A stretch of DNA of 64,000 nucleotides, taken from contig NZ_CP011025.1 of assembly GCF_000238395.3 (NCBI RefSeq), forward strand, positions 496,001-560,000, written 5' to 3'. Source of the stretch: Pseudoalteromonas arctica A 37-1-2. GTDB lineage: Bacteria > Pseudomonadota > Gammaproteobacteria > Enterobacterales > Alteromonadaceae. Positions 54,410 to 64,000 of this stretch are shown here, piece by piece. The notes below the pieces were generated by a model that worked only from the letters and a program-made list of their open reading frames with translations, was not told the DNA's origin and ran no database searches. Within the stretch, counting starts at the first letter, position 1, and each line of letters begins with the position of its first letter. The translations under genes and the position numbers were made by a program.

Positions 54410-56071
54410 CTAACTTATAGGTGTGTAACCGGGTAAGTTATCAAAATCTACCTCATCTAGCTGCTCTGGGTTAGCATATTCATTGATATAATTTTTATAG
54501 ACTTGCGACTCAATAAAAATAGCAAAAATGTCAGCATCAAGATGGTTTTTAGCAACCATTGACCCTAAAATAAATAAACACTCACTGACCGGTTTTGCTT
54601 TTTTGTAGGGCCTGTCTACTGCAGATAGCGCTTCAAAAATATCCGTAATAGCCATTAACCTTGCAGGCACCGACATTTGCTCTTTGGTTAAACCTCTTGG
54701 GTAACCAGTACCGTCAAGTTTTTCATGATGACCTAAAGCATATTCAGTCACATTGCTTAAGTGTTTAGGGAACGGCAGGGCATCTAAAATATTTTTAGTT
54801 ACATCCATATGACGTTTCATTACTTCACGTTCGGCTTCGGTTAACGTGCCTCTTCGTATTGTTAAGTTTTCAACTTCATCAGCTGAGAGCAATGGTGTAT
54901 TAATATCATTTATAACGAGTTGGTATTTGTTTGCAATGCGTTCAATGTGCTCAAGTTCTGCATCACCTAAAAACTCGCCCCCTACATTCACACGCTGTAA
55001 TAATGCACGGTCTAATGCCAACTGTTTAAGCTCGGTATCAAGTAGGCGTTCAAATTGTTGAACTTCGATAGGTTTTTGCAGCTTCATCGCATAGATGATT
55101 TTTTGCTGATACGCTATTTTTAAATCTCGGCTAATTATTTCAAATTTAGCATCTACATATTTTATTCGATCAAAAATAGTTTCTAGTTTTGTCGACTTTT
55201 CCATAATGTGATCGGGAGTCGCGATTTTCCCGCAGTCATGTAACCAGCCTGCTATATCAAGCTCATGTCGGTCGGCTTCACTCATTGAAAATGAAGCCAA
55301 AGGGCCTTTATTTATATCATGCACGGCATCAGCTAGCATTAACGTGAGTGCTGGCACTCGTTTACAATGGCCACCGGTATGAGGAGACTTTTCATCTATT
55401 GCCATCGCAATTGTTTCAGCAAAGGTCGAAAAAAGATCTTCCATTCCCTTAATTAGTGTTGAGTTAGTTAGTGAAATAGCGCCTAAAGAGGCAAAAGATC
55501 GAATTAGAGTGACAAGCTCTTCACTAAAAGGGATATTTTTATTTTGCGCATCTTTTACATTTATAAGCTGGATTACACCAATAATGTCATCTTCATGATC
55601 TTTTAAAGGAATTGTTAGCATGGACTCAGAACGATAACCCGTGCGGGCATCCATTTTGCGAGCTGTGCTCATATCAAAGGGCAGGGCATCATACACGTCA
55701 GGAATGTTAATCACTTCGCCAGAATTTGCAGAGTGGGCAACAATAGCTGTTTCGTTTGGTTTGCCATCAATAAAAAGATCTATATTAGGAAAATCTACAG
55801 GGCTCCCTAAAGTGCCACCTAAATAAAGATTTAATGACTTATTTATTACCGTTTCAAACTTGAGTTGTTTGTTTGGGGTAATAGAGTAAATGCTGCCAGC
55901 ATCAGAATTTGCTATCGACATCACAACTTGCAGTATTTCATCAAGTAACTTAGACGAGTTTTTTTCTGTTGTTAGCCTAATACTAATATCGATAAAATGC
56001 TGAAGGTTTGTTTTGTCTTTAATGTGCTGTCGCATATGTTTACTACTTTTTAGTATGTTTGAAGGCACCAT
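54410..56071 (-). CDS. GAF/HD-GYP domain protein, probable c-di-GMP phosphodiesterase
   Basis: 553 residues. GAF domain at about 25-195, then HD-GYP with the HTGGHCKRVP helix, LHDCGKIATPDHI, and HHEKLDGTGYPRGL. An insertion of about 110 mostly helical residues separates the HD part from the GYP part, which is unusual but the metal-ligand motifs are kept. The start at 56071 follows AAGGA and overlaps the cyclase 3' end by 29 bases. Expected cytoplasmic hydrolysis of c-di-GMP under GAF control. Confidence 0.82.
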   Translation of the reverse strand: MVPSNILKSSKHMRQHIKDKTNLQHFIDISIRLTTEKNSSKLLDEILQVVMSIANSDAGSIYSITPNKQLKFETVINKSLNLYLGGTLGSPVDFPNIDLFIDGKPNETAIVAHSANSGEVINIPDVYDALPFDMSTARKMDARTGYRSESMLTIPLKDHEDDIIGVIQLINVKDAQNKNIPFSEELVTLIRSFASLGAISLTNSTLIKGMEDLFSTFAETIAMAIDEKSPHTGGHCKRVPALTLMLADAVHDINKGPLASFSMSEADRHELDIAGWLHDCGKIATPDHIMEKSTKLETIFDRIKYVDAKFEIISRDLKIAYQQKIIYAMKLQKPIEVQQFERLLDTELKQLALDRALLQRVNVGGEFLGDAELEHIERIANKYQLVINDINTPLLSADEVENLTIRRGTLTEAEREVMKRHMDVTKNILDALPFPKHLSNVTEYALGHHEKLDGTGYPRGLTKEQMSVPARLMAITDIFEALSAVDRPYKKAKPVSECLFILGSMVAKNHLDADIFAIFIESQVYKNYINEYANPEQLDEVDFDNLPGYTPIS

Positions 56072-58262
56072 TCCAATCCTTAGCTAGTGTTTGCAAATCA
56101 GTGCCCTTAATACGTTCGATAAAAATGGTATAAACGTCAGAGCTAAATACGGTCGTGCTGTGTAGTTCTTTAAATAAGCTAAGCGCTTGTGGCCAGTTTT
56201 TATTATAAAAAAGCGTCATGGCCTGCTGTGATTTTTTAACTTCATTTAACTGTTCTTCATCGAGCTTATCTGTAAAGTTTATAGGTTCAAACAACTGTAC
56301 AGCGGCTGTTTTTCCGACAACTTGCACTTTATCTATTAAACGAAATGCAATATGAGGGCATTCCTTCATCGTTTCTTCTGTAACAAGAATAGCTACGCCA
56401 TAAAACTTGGTCAAGCTTTCTACTCTAGCACCTAAATTAACAGTATCACCAAGAACTGTATAGGCTTTACGGTAAACCGAACCCATATCACCTACATTCA
56501 TATCGCCAGTACTTAAACCGATACCAATTTTTATTGCAGGCTGATTGTTTTCTGCAAATAACTGATTTATTTGCGTTAACCCGTTAATCATACCCATTGC
56601 GGCTTCAACACCATGGCGAGCGTGGTTTTCATCTTTTAGTGGAGCATTCCAAAATGCCATCACCATATCGCCTACGTACTTATCAATAGTCCCGTTATTA
56701 TCAAATATGATTTTGGTAATAGCCGTAAGATATTCGTTTAAATATTCACTTAACTGATGAGGCGACATACTTTCTGATACTGAAGTGAAACTACGAATGT
56801 CGGCAAACAACACCGTCATATTTTTTCGCTCACTTTTTTGAGATAAACTTTTACCCTGTAGTATCATCTGGTTTATACGCTCAGGAGGCATATATTGGTC
56901 AAACATAGATTTTATTTTTCGGCTATGCTTCATTTCAGCGATAGAACCAACAATGATGTAATAACCCGCTAATATAATGATGAGTAAAAGGGGCATTAAT
57001 AAAGGTAAACTAATTTTTTGCACTGACCATAAATAAACGTTTAAAAATATAACTACACTTGTGACTGTAAGAGACAAAATTATAATAAAACGTGCGCTCT
57101 TACCGTGGCTAAAAAACGACAGTACGCTACCCGTTAATGCAATGATGAGTAAACTTGCTCCCAGTGACCAATTAGGTTTAGAGGGAAGTAGCTCTGGGTG
57201 CATTAATCCTTCAAATATATTGGCATGAACCTCCACACCGGGATACTGTAAACCAACAGGTGTTGATCTTAAATCAGCGAGTCCAATTGCCGATGTGCCA
57301 ATAAAGGCTACTGTGCCTTCTAATTCCTCTAAACCAATTTTTTTGGTCAAAATATCGGTAGCCGAATAATAAGGGAAGCTATGTGCACGCCCTTTGTAAG
57401 GAATTAATATTTGCCCATATTCATCAGTTTGAATCCACTTATCTTGAAACTTTATACCTTCGAATAAGGTTATACCATCTAATATATTGGAACGGGTTTC
57501 TATGTTTTCAGCAAGGGTATAAAGTCGAGCAACTTCAAGTGCTAAAGAAGGGTAGAGCTTATTGCCAACTCGATTTATAAGAGCTGCTTTACGTATAAAG
57601 CCATCTTCATCGCTATGTGCATTGATAAAACCGGTACCCGTTGTAGCATTTTGTAACTGTGGAATATTTACAATAGCACCAGGAAACTGGTTTATTTGTG
57701 AATTAGTATGATCCGCATTTGCCCATATAACACTGCTTTTAGCTGGCAAGTTTTGATTAGTGAGTTGTTCATCAATTAATAAAAAACCAAGAACAGTATC
57801 ATTTTTAGATAATGCGCTTGCTAGTTTTGTGTCTGCATCGACTTGTTTAGTAATTTCAGCAAAGGGGATGGTGTACTTTTTTGATAAATCAGGAATTTCA
57901 GACATAATTTTTGTAACAGGGTTTTCTTCCTGTTCAGAAAAAAATATATCGAATGCAATAACAATAACACCTGCATCAGTAAGCTTTGTAACAAGGTCAG
58001 CTACTTTTGAGCGACTCCAAGGAAAGCGTCCTTGTTCTTGCATGCTCTTTTCATCGATATCAATTATTACAACGGTTTCATCAATACGCCTAGGCGTCTC
58101 TGAAAGTGTTAGTAACAACCGAGAGTCGTATATTATACCTTCTACGCGGTTCACTAACTTTGCAAGCGACCCAGTTGAAAATAGCTCTATTGATGCAATT
58201 AATAATGTAATAACAGCGCCAATGAAAAAGTGCTTTGAAGTAATTGGTTTTAAGGAGCTAAT
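56043..58262 (-). CDS. CHASE2-adenylate/guanylate cyclase, apparent ATT start
   Basis: Periplasmic CHASE2 sensor (about 60-340), three membrane helices (about 370-445), then a class III cyclase domain with VLFADIRSFTSVSE and GDMVMAFWNAP and HGVEAAMGM. The first ATG/GTG/TTG in frame is a GTG at 58154, which would delete the N-terminal membrane helix. The frame continues upstream for 36 codons encoding SKHFFIGAVITLLIASIELF. An ATT at 58262 lies 8 bases after AAGGAG, so I start there (739 residues). A TGA closes the frame further upstream. Confidence 0.78.
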   Translation of the reverse strand: MSSLKPITSKHFFIGAVITLLIASIELFSTGSLAKLVNRVEGIIYDSRLLLTLSETPRRIDETVVIIDIDEKSMQEQGRFPWSRSKVADLVTKLTDAGVIVIAFDIFFSEQEENPVTKIMSEIPDLSKKYTIPFAEITKQVDADTKLASALSKNDTVLGFLLIDEQLTNQNLPAKSSVIWANADHTNSQINQFPGAIVNIPQLQNATTGTGFINAHSDEDGFIRKAALINRVGNKLYPSLALEVARLYTLAENIETRSNILDGITLFEGIKFQDKWIQTDEYGQILIPYKGRAHSFPYYSATDILTKKIGLEELEGTVAFIGTSAIGLADLRSTPVGLQYPGVEVHANIFEGLMHPELLPSKPNWSLGASLLIIALTGSVLSFFSHGKSARFIIILSLTVTSVVIFLNVYLWSVQKISLPLLMPLLLIIILAGYYIIVGSIAEMKHSRKIKSMFDQYMPPERINQMILQGKSLSQKSERKNMTVLFADIRSFTSVSESMSPHQLSEYLNEYLTAITKIIFDNNGTIDKYVGDMVMAFWNAPLKDENHARHGVEAAMGMINGLTQINQLFAENNQPAIKIGIGLSTGDMNVGDMGSVYRKAYTVLGDTVNLGARVESLTKFYGVAILVTEETMKECPHIAFRLIDKVQVVGKTAAVQLFEPINFTDKLDEEQLNEVKKSQQAMTLFYNKNWPQALSLFKELHSTTVFSSDVYTIFIERIKGTDLQTLAKDWNGAFKHTKK

Positions 58263-58282
58263 GAGTAACGCTCCTTGATAGG

Positions 58283-59116
58283 CTAAAATTCAAAAACTCG
58301 TCCTTCTCGGCCGCACTCTATTTTTACCTGTTGAGCGTACTGCGTGTGTAAATATTTTTCTATAGCTAATAACTGTTCATCGGTTCTTGATGGATCGTGG
58401 CTAATAATAACCACATTTTTAATACTCGCTTTTATCGCAAGCTCAGCCACCTGATCTATGGTGCTATGCCCCCAACCATGTTTAAGAGGCAAGTCTGCAT
58501 CTATAAATTGAGCATCATGAATTAGTAAATCAGCGCCTTCAATAAAATTGACCCATTCGCTAATACTTGTGTTTGCTTTTTCTGGCGGATTTAGCTCATT
58601 GTCGGTAACGTAAGCCACCTTTTTATCATCCGCTTTAATACAATAAGCAGTCCCACCGCCAGGGTGATTTAGTGGAGCAGTCGAAACCAAAAAACCATTA
58701 AGTGTAAATTGCTTTTGAGACGATAAATCAGTATTAAGCGTAATGCTGGCAGGTAAATCTTGATAACACACCGGAAAGTACGAACCACTCATTTGCTTTA
58801 ATATGGCATCTTGGCTTTTTTTATCATCAACGTTACCCACAGTAATAGTTATATCGCGGTTGGGTTGGTAAATAGGTTTAAAAAAAGGAAACCCTTGAAT
58901 ATGGTCCCAATGATTGTGCGTTAGCAAAATATTGATAGGACTTTGTGTTTCTAGTAAACGTGTACCGAGCTCTACAATACCGGTACCAGAGTCTAAAATA
59001 AGATCTTTACCGTTACTTTGTTCAATGTACACACATGAGGTATTTCCCCCAAAAATGTGCGTATTACTTCCTGCTGAAGCCATTGAGCCTCTAACACCAA
59101 AAAATTCAACTTTCAT
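58283..59116 (-). CDS. metallo-beta-lactamase-fold hydrolase
   Basis: 277 residues. The HNHWDHIQG metal motif, further ligands in NHPGG, DAQF and ISHDPS. N-terminal VEFFGVRGSMA typical of tRNase Z/PDE-like MBL proteins. Beside a nucleotide cyclase, a cyclic-nucleotide phosphodiesterase role is plausible but only inferred. The stop lies 20 bases before the cyclase start. Confidence 0.8.
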   Translation of the reverse strand: MKVEFFGVRGSMASAGSNTHIFGGNTSCVYIEQSNGKDLILDSGTGIVELGTRLLETQSPINILLTHNHWDHIQGFPFFKPIYQPNRDITITVGNVDDKKSQDAILKQMSGSYFPVCYQDLPASITLNTDLSSQKQFTLNGFLVSTAPLNHPGGGTAYCIKADDKKVAYVTDNELNPPEKANTSISEWVNFIEGADLLIHDAQFIDADLPLKHGWGHSTIDQVAELAIKASIKNVVIISHDPSRTDEQLLAIEKYLHTQYAQQVKIECGREGRVFEF

Positions 59117-59125
59117 GATTTAAGG

Positions 59126-62100
59126 CTAAGCTCCATCTTCTACAAAATTGAATTTAGAAATACTAACATTGTTAGAGTTAGTGTCATTACAGGTGCTGCT
59201 TACAACAACTTGGGTGTCATTTTGTAAGATGATTGAAGTAAATACATGTGTACTGGTACATTGGCTTGCTTCATAAAATCCGGCACCACTGGCTCCAAAC
59301 GTATTATCTAAAGTACCGCCAGTTAAAATACGCGCTAACATTCCTTTATTGTTAGCCATGCCGGCTAAAATAAGTTGATTGCTACTATCGAGCGCTGCAC
59401 CACTTAGCTCAGTGTTACCGCTTGACGCCAAAGTATATTCACCGACACCATTTACGGCAAAGCTAGTATCAAGCGCACCCGTAACGAGCAACCTAATAAC
59501 ATTGGCTTTATTTGGCGAATCAATAAGGTTTGCTATTAAATATAACTTACCCGTTGTGTCAGTTAAAATCTGCGCTATTTTATTGTCGGTATCTGTGGTT
59601 TCTTCACCTACATATTTAAAGACTTCAGTACCGTTTGAGCTTAACTTCAATGCGATTAGCTTTGAAGTGCCACTTAATACTGCCTTACCACCAATGAAAA
59701 TATCTGCATTGTCGGTATGTACACGGTTATAGTACTCAAAAGCTGAGCCTATGATACTTCCGCCAGTGCCAAAGTTTGGCTCAAGGGTACCTTCTGGTGT
59801 CAACATTATAACGATTGGGCTAGGAGTGCCGCTTATTACGATTGACCCAACAGTAATAATGTTACCGCTATTATCAAGTGCAATACCTGTCAGGTTTACC
59901 AATTCTGCGCCACTGACAGAGGTTGTGTATACACCATCTGTTGCAAATGAAGTGTCTAAATTACCAGACTGATCAACTTTAGCTACAAAGCCTGCTTCAC
60001 CATTTTCACTATTTTTAGAGCCTGTAATAACTAAATTGCCGTCGCTTTGCTCGGTTAAAGCGACGCGCGACTTACTCAAATCTATGGCAATTTCTTTATG
60101 GCCACTTTCGCTAAAGCTAGTATCAATATCACCCGCACTCGTAAAGCGTGTTAATACTAACTTAGTAATTGAGTCCGATTTAGCCGTTGATGCAAGAATA
60201 TACTTACCGGCATGAGGGCCATTGCTAAGTTGTAAAACGTGCATTGATTCATCGTTTGTCGCATCTACTAAATTATTAAGGGTAAAGTAACCATTCGTTT
60301 CAAAGTTACTAAATAATGTGGCTTGACTGTCTATTGCTGCAATAAACGGTTTTGTATTTGAATCATCATTAACACCAGCTACCCAAAGAGTGTCATTAGA
60401 GTCGATAGCTAAAGTGTTGGCAAATTGCTTACCACTTATACCATCAATTATATTAATGCCGGAGGTGCCATAGACACTATTTAAAGTACCTTCATTATTA
60501 ATCTGTGCTGAAAATAATTTTTCTGAGGCTGATACGCCAGTCGTCCCCGACAAACTAATGCCATTGTTACTAGGCTCGTGTTTAATACCTGTAATTTTAG
60601 CGCCGCCATTACCATTACCACCATTACCATCAATATCATAAATTGCTATACCAGCATTACCAAAGGTGGTGATTAGTTCCCCATTTTTATTAATAGCTAA
60701 TATTACAGCTTCTTTTTCACCACTATTTCTTGTTATATATCCACCTGCAAAGGCAGTAAATTCAGAATCACTAACTCCGCCTACAGCAAAAAGTTCGTCG
60801 TCTTTATCATTATCAAATATATCAATTGTTAGTGCTGCGCCACCATTAAAGTTATTGTCATTATCGCCATCAGATTTTAAATAACGAAGTAGAGAGTCTT
60901 TTGTTCCCTCTGCATTGGTAACACTCCCAACCACTAAGTAATCGGAATCATCAAAGTTCTTAACTGCAAAGCCTTCATCATCTCGATTAGCGCCGCTAAC
61001 ATCGACAATAGCTGGAGTAGAGTTCTCAAAATCTAGATCTGATTTTTTATAATGTATCCATAGACTATCGTTTTGAGTGCCATCAAAGCGTTTACCTACA
61101 GCCAGTATTTTATCGTCATCAATTTCAAGGTCATTAATAACAAGAGTACTCGCTTGTGAAGTACAGCGAACTCCTGAATCATTCTCACCAGAGTCAGTAC
61201 TTACAACGCCAGCAGTATTCATTTCCAATAAGCAGGCTTCAGTATTTGTGCCGTCAAAACTAGAATAAGCAATAAAGAGATCTGTACCGTCAGAAATAAT
61301 AGCTGTGGCTTCCTCATCATCATCTAAATCTAATATTTTTATTCCATTACTATTAAAAGCATTATTTGTTATGCCAGCGTTGGTGTAAGACACAACAATA
61401 ATATCTTTATCGTCGCCATCAACAAAACCAACAAAATAAAGGTTGCCATTAAGCTCAATACTGTCTTTAAACTCACCTCCAGAAAAAATGTTTGAAAGAT
61501 CAAGCTCACCTGTAATCGGGCGGCCAAATGTCACATCTTCAGTTGGAATAAGAAGCTCAATTTCATCAGTAATATTAACGGTTATGTTAACGTTTGAACT
61601 TTCATTAGGTGTGCCATCATCAGTTATAGTGACATTTAAGATATATTGATTAGTTGTTTCAAAATCAAATGGGCTTTCACCTATGGTTGATAAAACACCA
61701 GAGCTACTATTAATTTCAAATGAAGCAGTGTCACCGCCAGTTAAACTATAAGTTAAGGTCTGGTTCTCAATATCTGACGCGCTAACAGTCCCAATAATGT
61801 CGCCATCTGTAGCATTTTCACTAATACTAAAACTTTGAACCGATGCTACAGGTGCATCGTTAACACCAGTTATCGTAATAGCGACCGTGGCAGTATTTGT
61901 TCCACCATTATTATCACTAACGGTATAAGTAACTGTTGCTAAGCCATTGCTATCAGCTGCCGGTGTGTATTGAATTTGATTGCCAACTACTGAGGCTGAG
62001 CCAATATCAGCTGAGGCTGAAGAGATCACCAAGCTGTCTCCATCAGAGTCAGTATCATTTGCTAATACGTTTATCAGTATTGGTGCTGCATCTTCAGCCA

Positions 62101-64000
62101 TGGTCGCGGTATCGTTATTGGCAACAGGTGCATCATTCACTGCAGTTATCGTAATAGCGAGCGTGGCAGTATTCGTTCCACCATTATTATCACTAACAGT
62201 ATAAGTAACTGCTGCTAAGCCGTTGCTATCGGCTGCCGGTGTGTATTGAATTTGATTGCCAACTACTGAGACTGAGCCAATATCAGCTGAGGCTGCACTG
62301 ATCGCCAGGCTGTCGCCATCTACATCTGAGTCATTTTCTAATACGTTTATCAGTATTGGCGCTGCATTTTCAGCTATGGTGGCCGAATCGGCGTTTGCTA
62401 TTGGAGCATCGTTTACGGGGGTAATAGTGATAGTTAACGTTGTTGTACTGGCACCACCGCTGCTATCGCTTACAGTATAAGTAACTGTTGCTACGCCGTT
62501 GTCGTCGGCTGCCGGTGTATATTGAATTTGATTGCCAACCACTGCGACCGAACCAGTACCTGCCGAGGCAGCACTGATAGTGAGGCTATCACCATCCACG
62601 TCGGAGTCATTTGCCAATACGTTTATCAGTATTGGCGCTGCATCTTCATCTATTGTAGCTGAGTCTGCGTTTGCAATAGGAGTATCGTTTACGGGAGTAA
62701 TAATTATTGATAAGTTTGTAGTTGCAGTACCACCATTACCATCACTTATTGTGTAGCTAATAATTGCTGTTCCATTTGTATTCGCAGCAGGCGTGTATTG
62801 GATTTTATTATCAACAACAGATGCAGAACCTATATCTGCAGTAGCAGCTGTTATTGTAAGAGTATCGCCATCAATGTCGGAGTCGTTAGCTAGTACGTTA
62901 ACTAATAACGCAGGAGCATCTTCGTTCATCGTTGCTGAATCAGCATTTGCAGTAGGGTCATCATTAACGGATGTAACGGTAATAGTCACACTTGCTGTTC
63001 TGTCGTTTATACCTTCATTACCAGTGCTATAGCCATCAGTAATAGTGTAAGTTAGTACTATCTCACCTGAAAAGTTTGCTGGTGGAGTAAACTGTATTTT
63101 TCCGGCGACAATAGTCGCTTCTCCAACGATATTTTCTATGTTCGAAATACTAATCGTATCGCCATCTGCATCAGTGTCGTTAGCTAGCACGTCTAATAAA
63201 GATGCAGAGCTGTCTTCGTCTAACGTAAATTGATCGTTATTGGCTTCTGGAAAAGTATTAACGCCGCTTTCACTTAATGTTACTTGAGCTGTAGCAGTTA
63301 AGCCTTGCTCATTTGAAATTGAATAAGTAAAGCTATCTACACCAATAAAACCTAAGTCTGGTTGGTAGGTAAATGAGCCATCAACTTTTAATGTAAGCTC
63401 GCCATTTTGAGTTGTATTGATTGCCGTGGTGTTAACTGATAAATCGCCAGCCTCAATATTAAAATCGTTAATTAATAAGCCATTTTGTACTGTTACTTCA
63501 AATAATTTATTTTTGCTAAATTGATAGGCATCATTTTGTGCAACAGGGTTATCGGGTTCGCTGTTTATTACTAAAGTTACTGTGGCTGTAGAGGTTGCAC
63601 CTAATGAGTCTATAGCTTGATATTGAAATTGATCAACACCATTAAAATTAGCATCCGGCACATAACTAAAGCTGCCATCAATTGCTAATAATAGTTGGCC
63701 ATGTGTTGGTGCCACAATAAATGTTTCATCAACTGAAAAACTGTCATTATTTGGGTCAGTATCGTTACTAAGCAAACCATTGGCTGCTGTAACCACAAGT
63801 GTTTCATCTTCGCTTAAACTATAGCTATCATTTTTTGTTACAGGGGCTACGTTAGTGTTTGAGCTTACAATAGTTACATTTGCAATAGCCTGAGCACCTT
63901 GTGCATCAACAACTCTATACTGAAAGCTGTCTTCACCTTGCATGTTCTGCTCGCCTTGGTATTCAAAGCTACCATTATCAAAAAGGGTTAATTGTCCTCT
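59126..64000 (-). CDS. giant repeat adhesin, C-terminal part (gene continues past window)
   Basis: About 1,624 residues in frame to the window edge; the N-terminus is missing. From N to C: VCBS/Big-type domains with GSFSYVPDANFNGVDQFQY repeats, then four near-identical 92-residue cadherin-like repeats (DNA 61856-62959) with Ca-binding DSDVDGDSL, one cadherin domain with FDFETTNQY, then about 780 residues of delta-60-type beta-propeller repeats (LDTSFAxxG, GNLDTSFATDG). Expected to be a large surface or secreted Ca-dependent adhesin. No clear C-terminal anchor is seen. It lies 9 bases upstream of the MBL gene, so it may be co-transcribed with the signalling cluster. Confidence 0.85.
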   Translation of the reverse strand, partial: RGQLTLFDNGSFEYQGEQNMQGEDSFQYRVVDAQGAQAIANVTIVSSNTNVAPVTKNDSYSLSEDETLVVTAANGLLSNDTDPNNDSFSVDETFIVAPTHGQLLLAIDGSFSYVPDANFNGVDQFQYQAIDSLGATSTATVTLVINSEPDNPVAQNDAYQFSKNKLFEVTVQNGLLINDFNIEAGDLSVNTTAINTTQNGELTLKVDGSFTYQPDLGFIGVDSFTYSISNEQGLTATAQVTLSESGVNTFPEANNDQFTLDEDSSASLLDVLANDTDADGDTISISNIENIVGEATIVAGKIQFTPPANFSGEIVLTYTITDGYSTGNEGINDRTASVTITVTSVNDDPTANADSATMNEDAPALLVNVLANDSDIDGDTLTITAATADIGSASVVDNKIQYTPAANTNGTAIISYTISDGNGGTATTNLSIIITPVNDTPIANADSATIDEDAAPILINVLANDSDVDGDSLTISAASAGTGSVAVVGNQIQYTPAADDNGVATVTYTVSDSSGGASTTTLTITITPVNDAPIANADSATIAENAAPILINVLENDSDVDGDSLAISAASADIGSVSVVGNQIQYTPAADSNGLAAVTYTVSDNNGGTNTATLAITITAVNDAPVANNDTATMAEDAAPILINVLANDTDSDGDSLVISSASADIGSASVVGNQIQYTPAADSNGLATVTYTVSDNNGGTNTATVAITITGVNDAPVASVQSFSISENATDGDIIGTVSASDIENQTLTYSLTGGDTASFEINSSSGVLSTIGESPFDFETTNQYILNVTITDDGTPNESSNVNITVNITDEIELLIPTEDVTFGRPITGELDLSNIFSGGEFKDSIELNGNLYFVGFVDGDDKDIIVVSYTNAGITNNAFNSNGIKILDLDDDEEATAIISDGTDLFIAYSSFDGTNTEACLLEMNTAGVVSTDSGENDSGVRCTSQASTLVINDLEIDDDKILAVGKRFDGTQNDSLWIHYKKSDLDFENSTPAIVDVSGANRDDEGFAVKNFDDSDYLVVGSVTNAEGTKDSLLRYLKSDGDNDNNFNGGAALTIDIFDNDKDDELFAVGGVSDSEFTAFAGGYITRNSGEKEAVILAINKNGELITTFGNAGIAIYDIDGNGGNGNGGAKITGIKHEPSNNGISLSGTTGVSASEKLFSAQINNEGTLNSVYGTSGINIIDGISGKQFANTLAIDSNDTLWVAGVNDDSNTKPFIAAIDSQATLFSNFETNGYFTLNNLVDATNDESMHVLQLSNGPHAGKYILASTAKSDSITKLVLTRFTSAGDIDTSFSESGHKEIAIDLSKSRVALTEQSDGNLVITGSKNSENGEAGFVAKVDQSGNLDTSFATDGVYTTSVSGAELVNLTGIALDNSGNIITVGSIVISGTPSPIVIMLTPEGTLEPNFGTGGSIIGSAFEYYNRVHTDNADIFIGGKAVLSGTSKLIALKLSSNGTEVFKYVGEETTDTDNKIAQILTDTTGKLYLIANLIDSPNKANVIRLLVTGALDTSFAVNGVGEYTLASSGNTELSGAALDSSNQLILAGMANNKGMLARILTGGTLDNTFGASGAGFYEASQCTSTHVFTSIILQNDTQVVVSSTCNDTNSNNVSISKFNFVEDGA
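61856..62959. repeat. four 276-bp tandem repeats in adhesin gene
   Basis: Unit boundaries at 61856, 62132, 62408, 62684 and 62960 are exactly 276 bases apart and the DNA is highly similar between units. This encodes 92-residue cadherin-like domains. Copy number may vary between strains by recombination. Confidence 0.88.

Noticed and set aside
61980..63032. Series of 74-residue plus-strand frames with regular spacing
   Set aside because: They are antisense shadows produced by the 276-bp repeats of the adhesin gene.

Overview
The window looks like the chromosome of a marine gammaproteobacterium, most likely Pseudoalteromonas. This is an inference from low GC, the codon style of the trmJ-isc housekeeping block, and the family make-up. 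No database search was possible.

Positions 1 to about 28,000 hold most of a Tn7-like CRISPR-associated transposon of the type I-F3 kind. It starts inside tnsC (tnsA and tnsB would lie off the left edge) and ends with tniQ-cas8/5-cas7-cas6 and a three-spacer CRISPR array at 27.26-27.47 kb. Between these lie about 21 kb of cargo: an eight-gene copper-resistance operon with a divergent copRS pair; a PIN-like protein; an integrase remnant; a large unrecognised protein; a tRNA-Leu-like gene beside a broken copy; a superfamily 2 helicase with a small winged-helix/coiled-coil partner; an Xre regulator; and a Septu-like ATPase/HNH defence pair. A 17-bp palindrome beside xre recurs with one base changed just upstream of tniQ, which suggests that Xre controls the targeting module. 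The right end of the element was not located.

Positions 28.2-39.8 kb are a sucrose/fructan utilisation locus: fructokinase, a SusC-like TonB receptor, a SusD-like lipoprotein, two MFS sugar transporters, a GH32 fructosidase lipoprotein and a LacI-type repressor. A palindrome with core ACAACGTTGT occurs four times and is the likely operator. SusC/SusD pairs are typical of Bacteroidota, so lateral acquisition is plausible.

Positions 40.3-45.5 kb carry an EAL-type c-di-GMP phosphodiesterase, a ParD-like/methionine aminopeptidase pair behind three 22-bp iterons, a DUF2798 membrane protein and a divergent LysR regulator. Positions 46-52.5 kb are core genome: trmJ and iscRSUA-hscBA-fdx, with tandem IscR-type boxes upstream. 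They are followed by a succinate-semialdehyde dehydrogenase. Positions 54.4-64 kb (all minus strand) hold a signalling cluster (MBL hydrolase, CHASE2-adenylate cyclase, GAF/HD-GYP) next to the C-terminal 1,600 residues of a giant repeat adhesin that runs off the right edge. The cyclase appears to use an ATT start codon.
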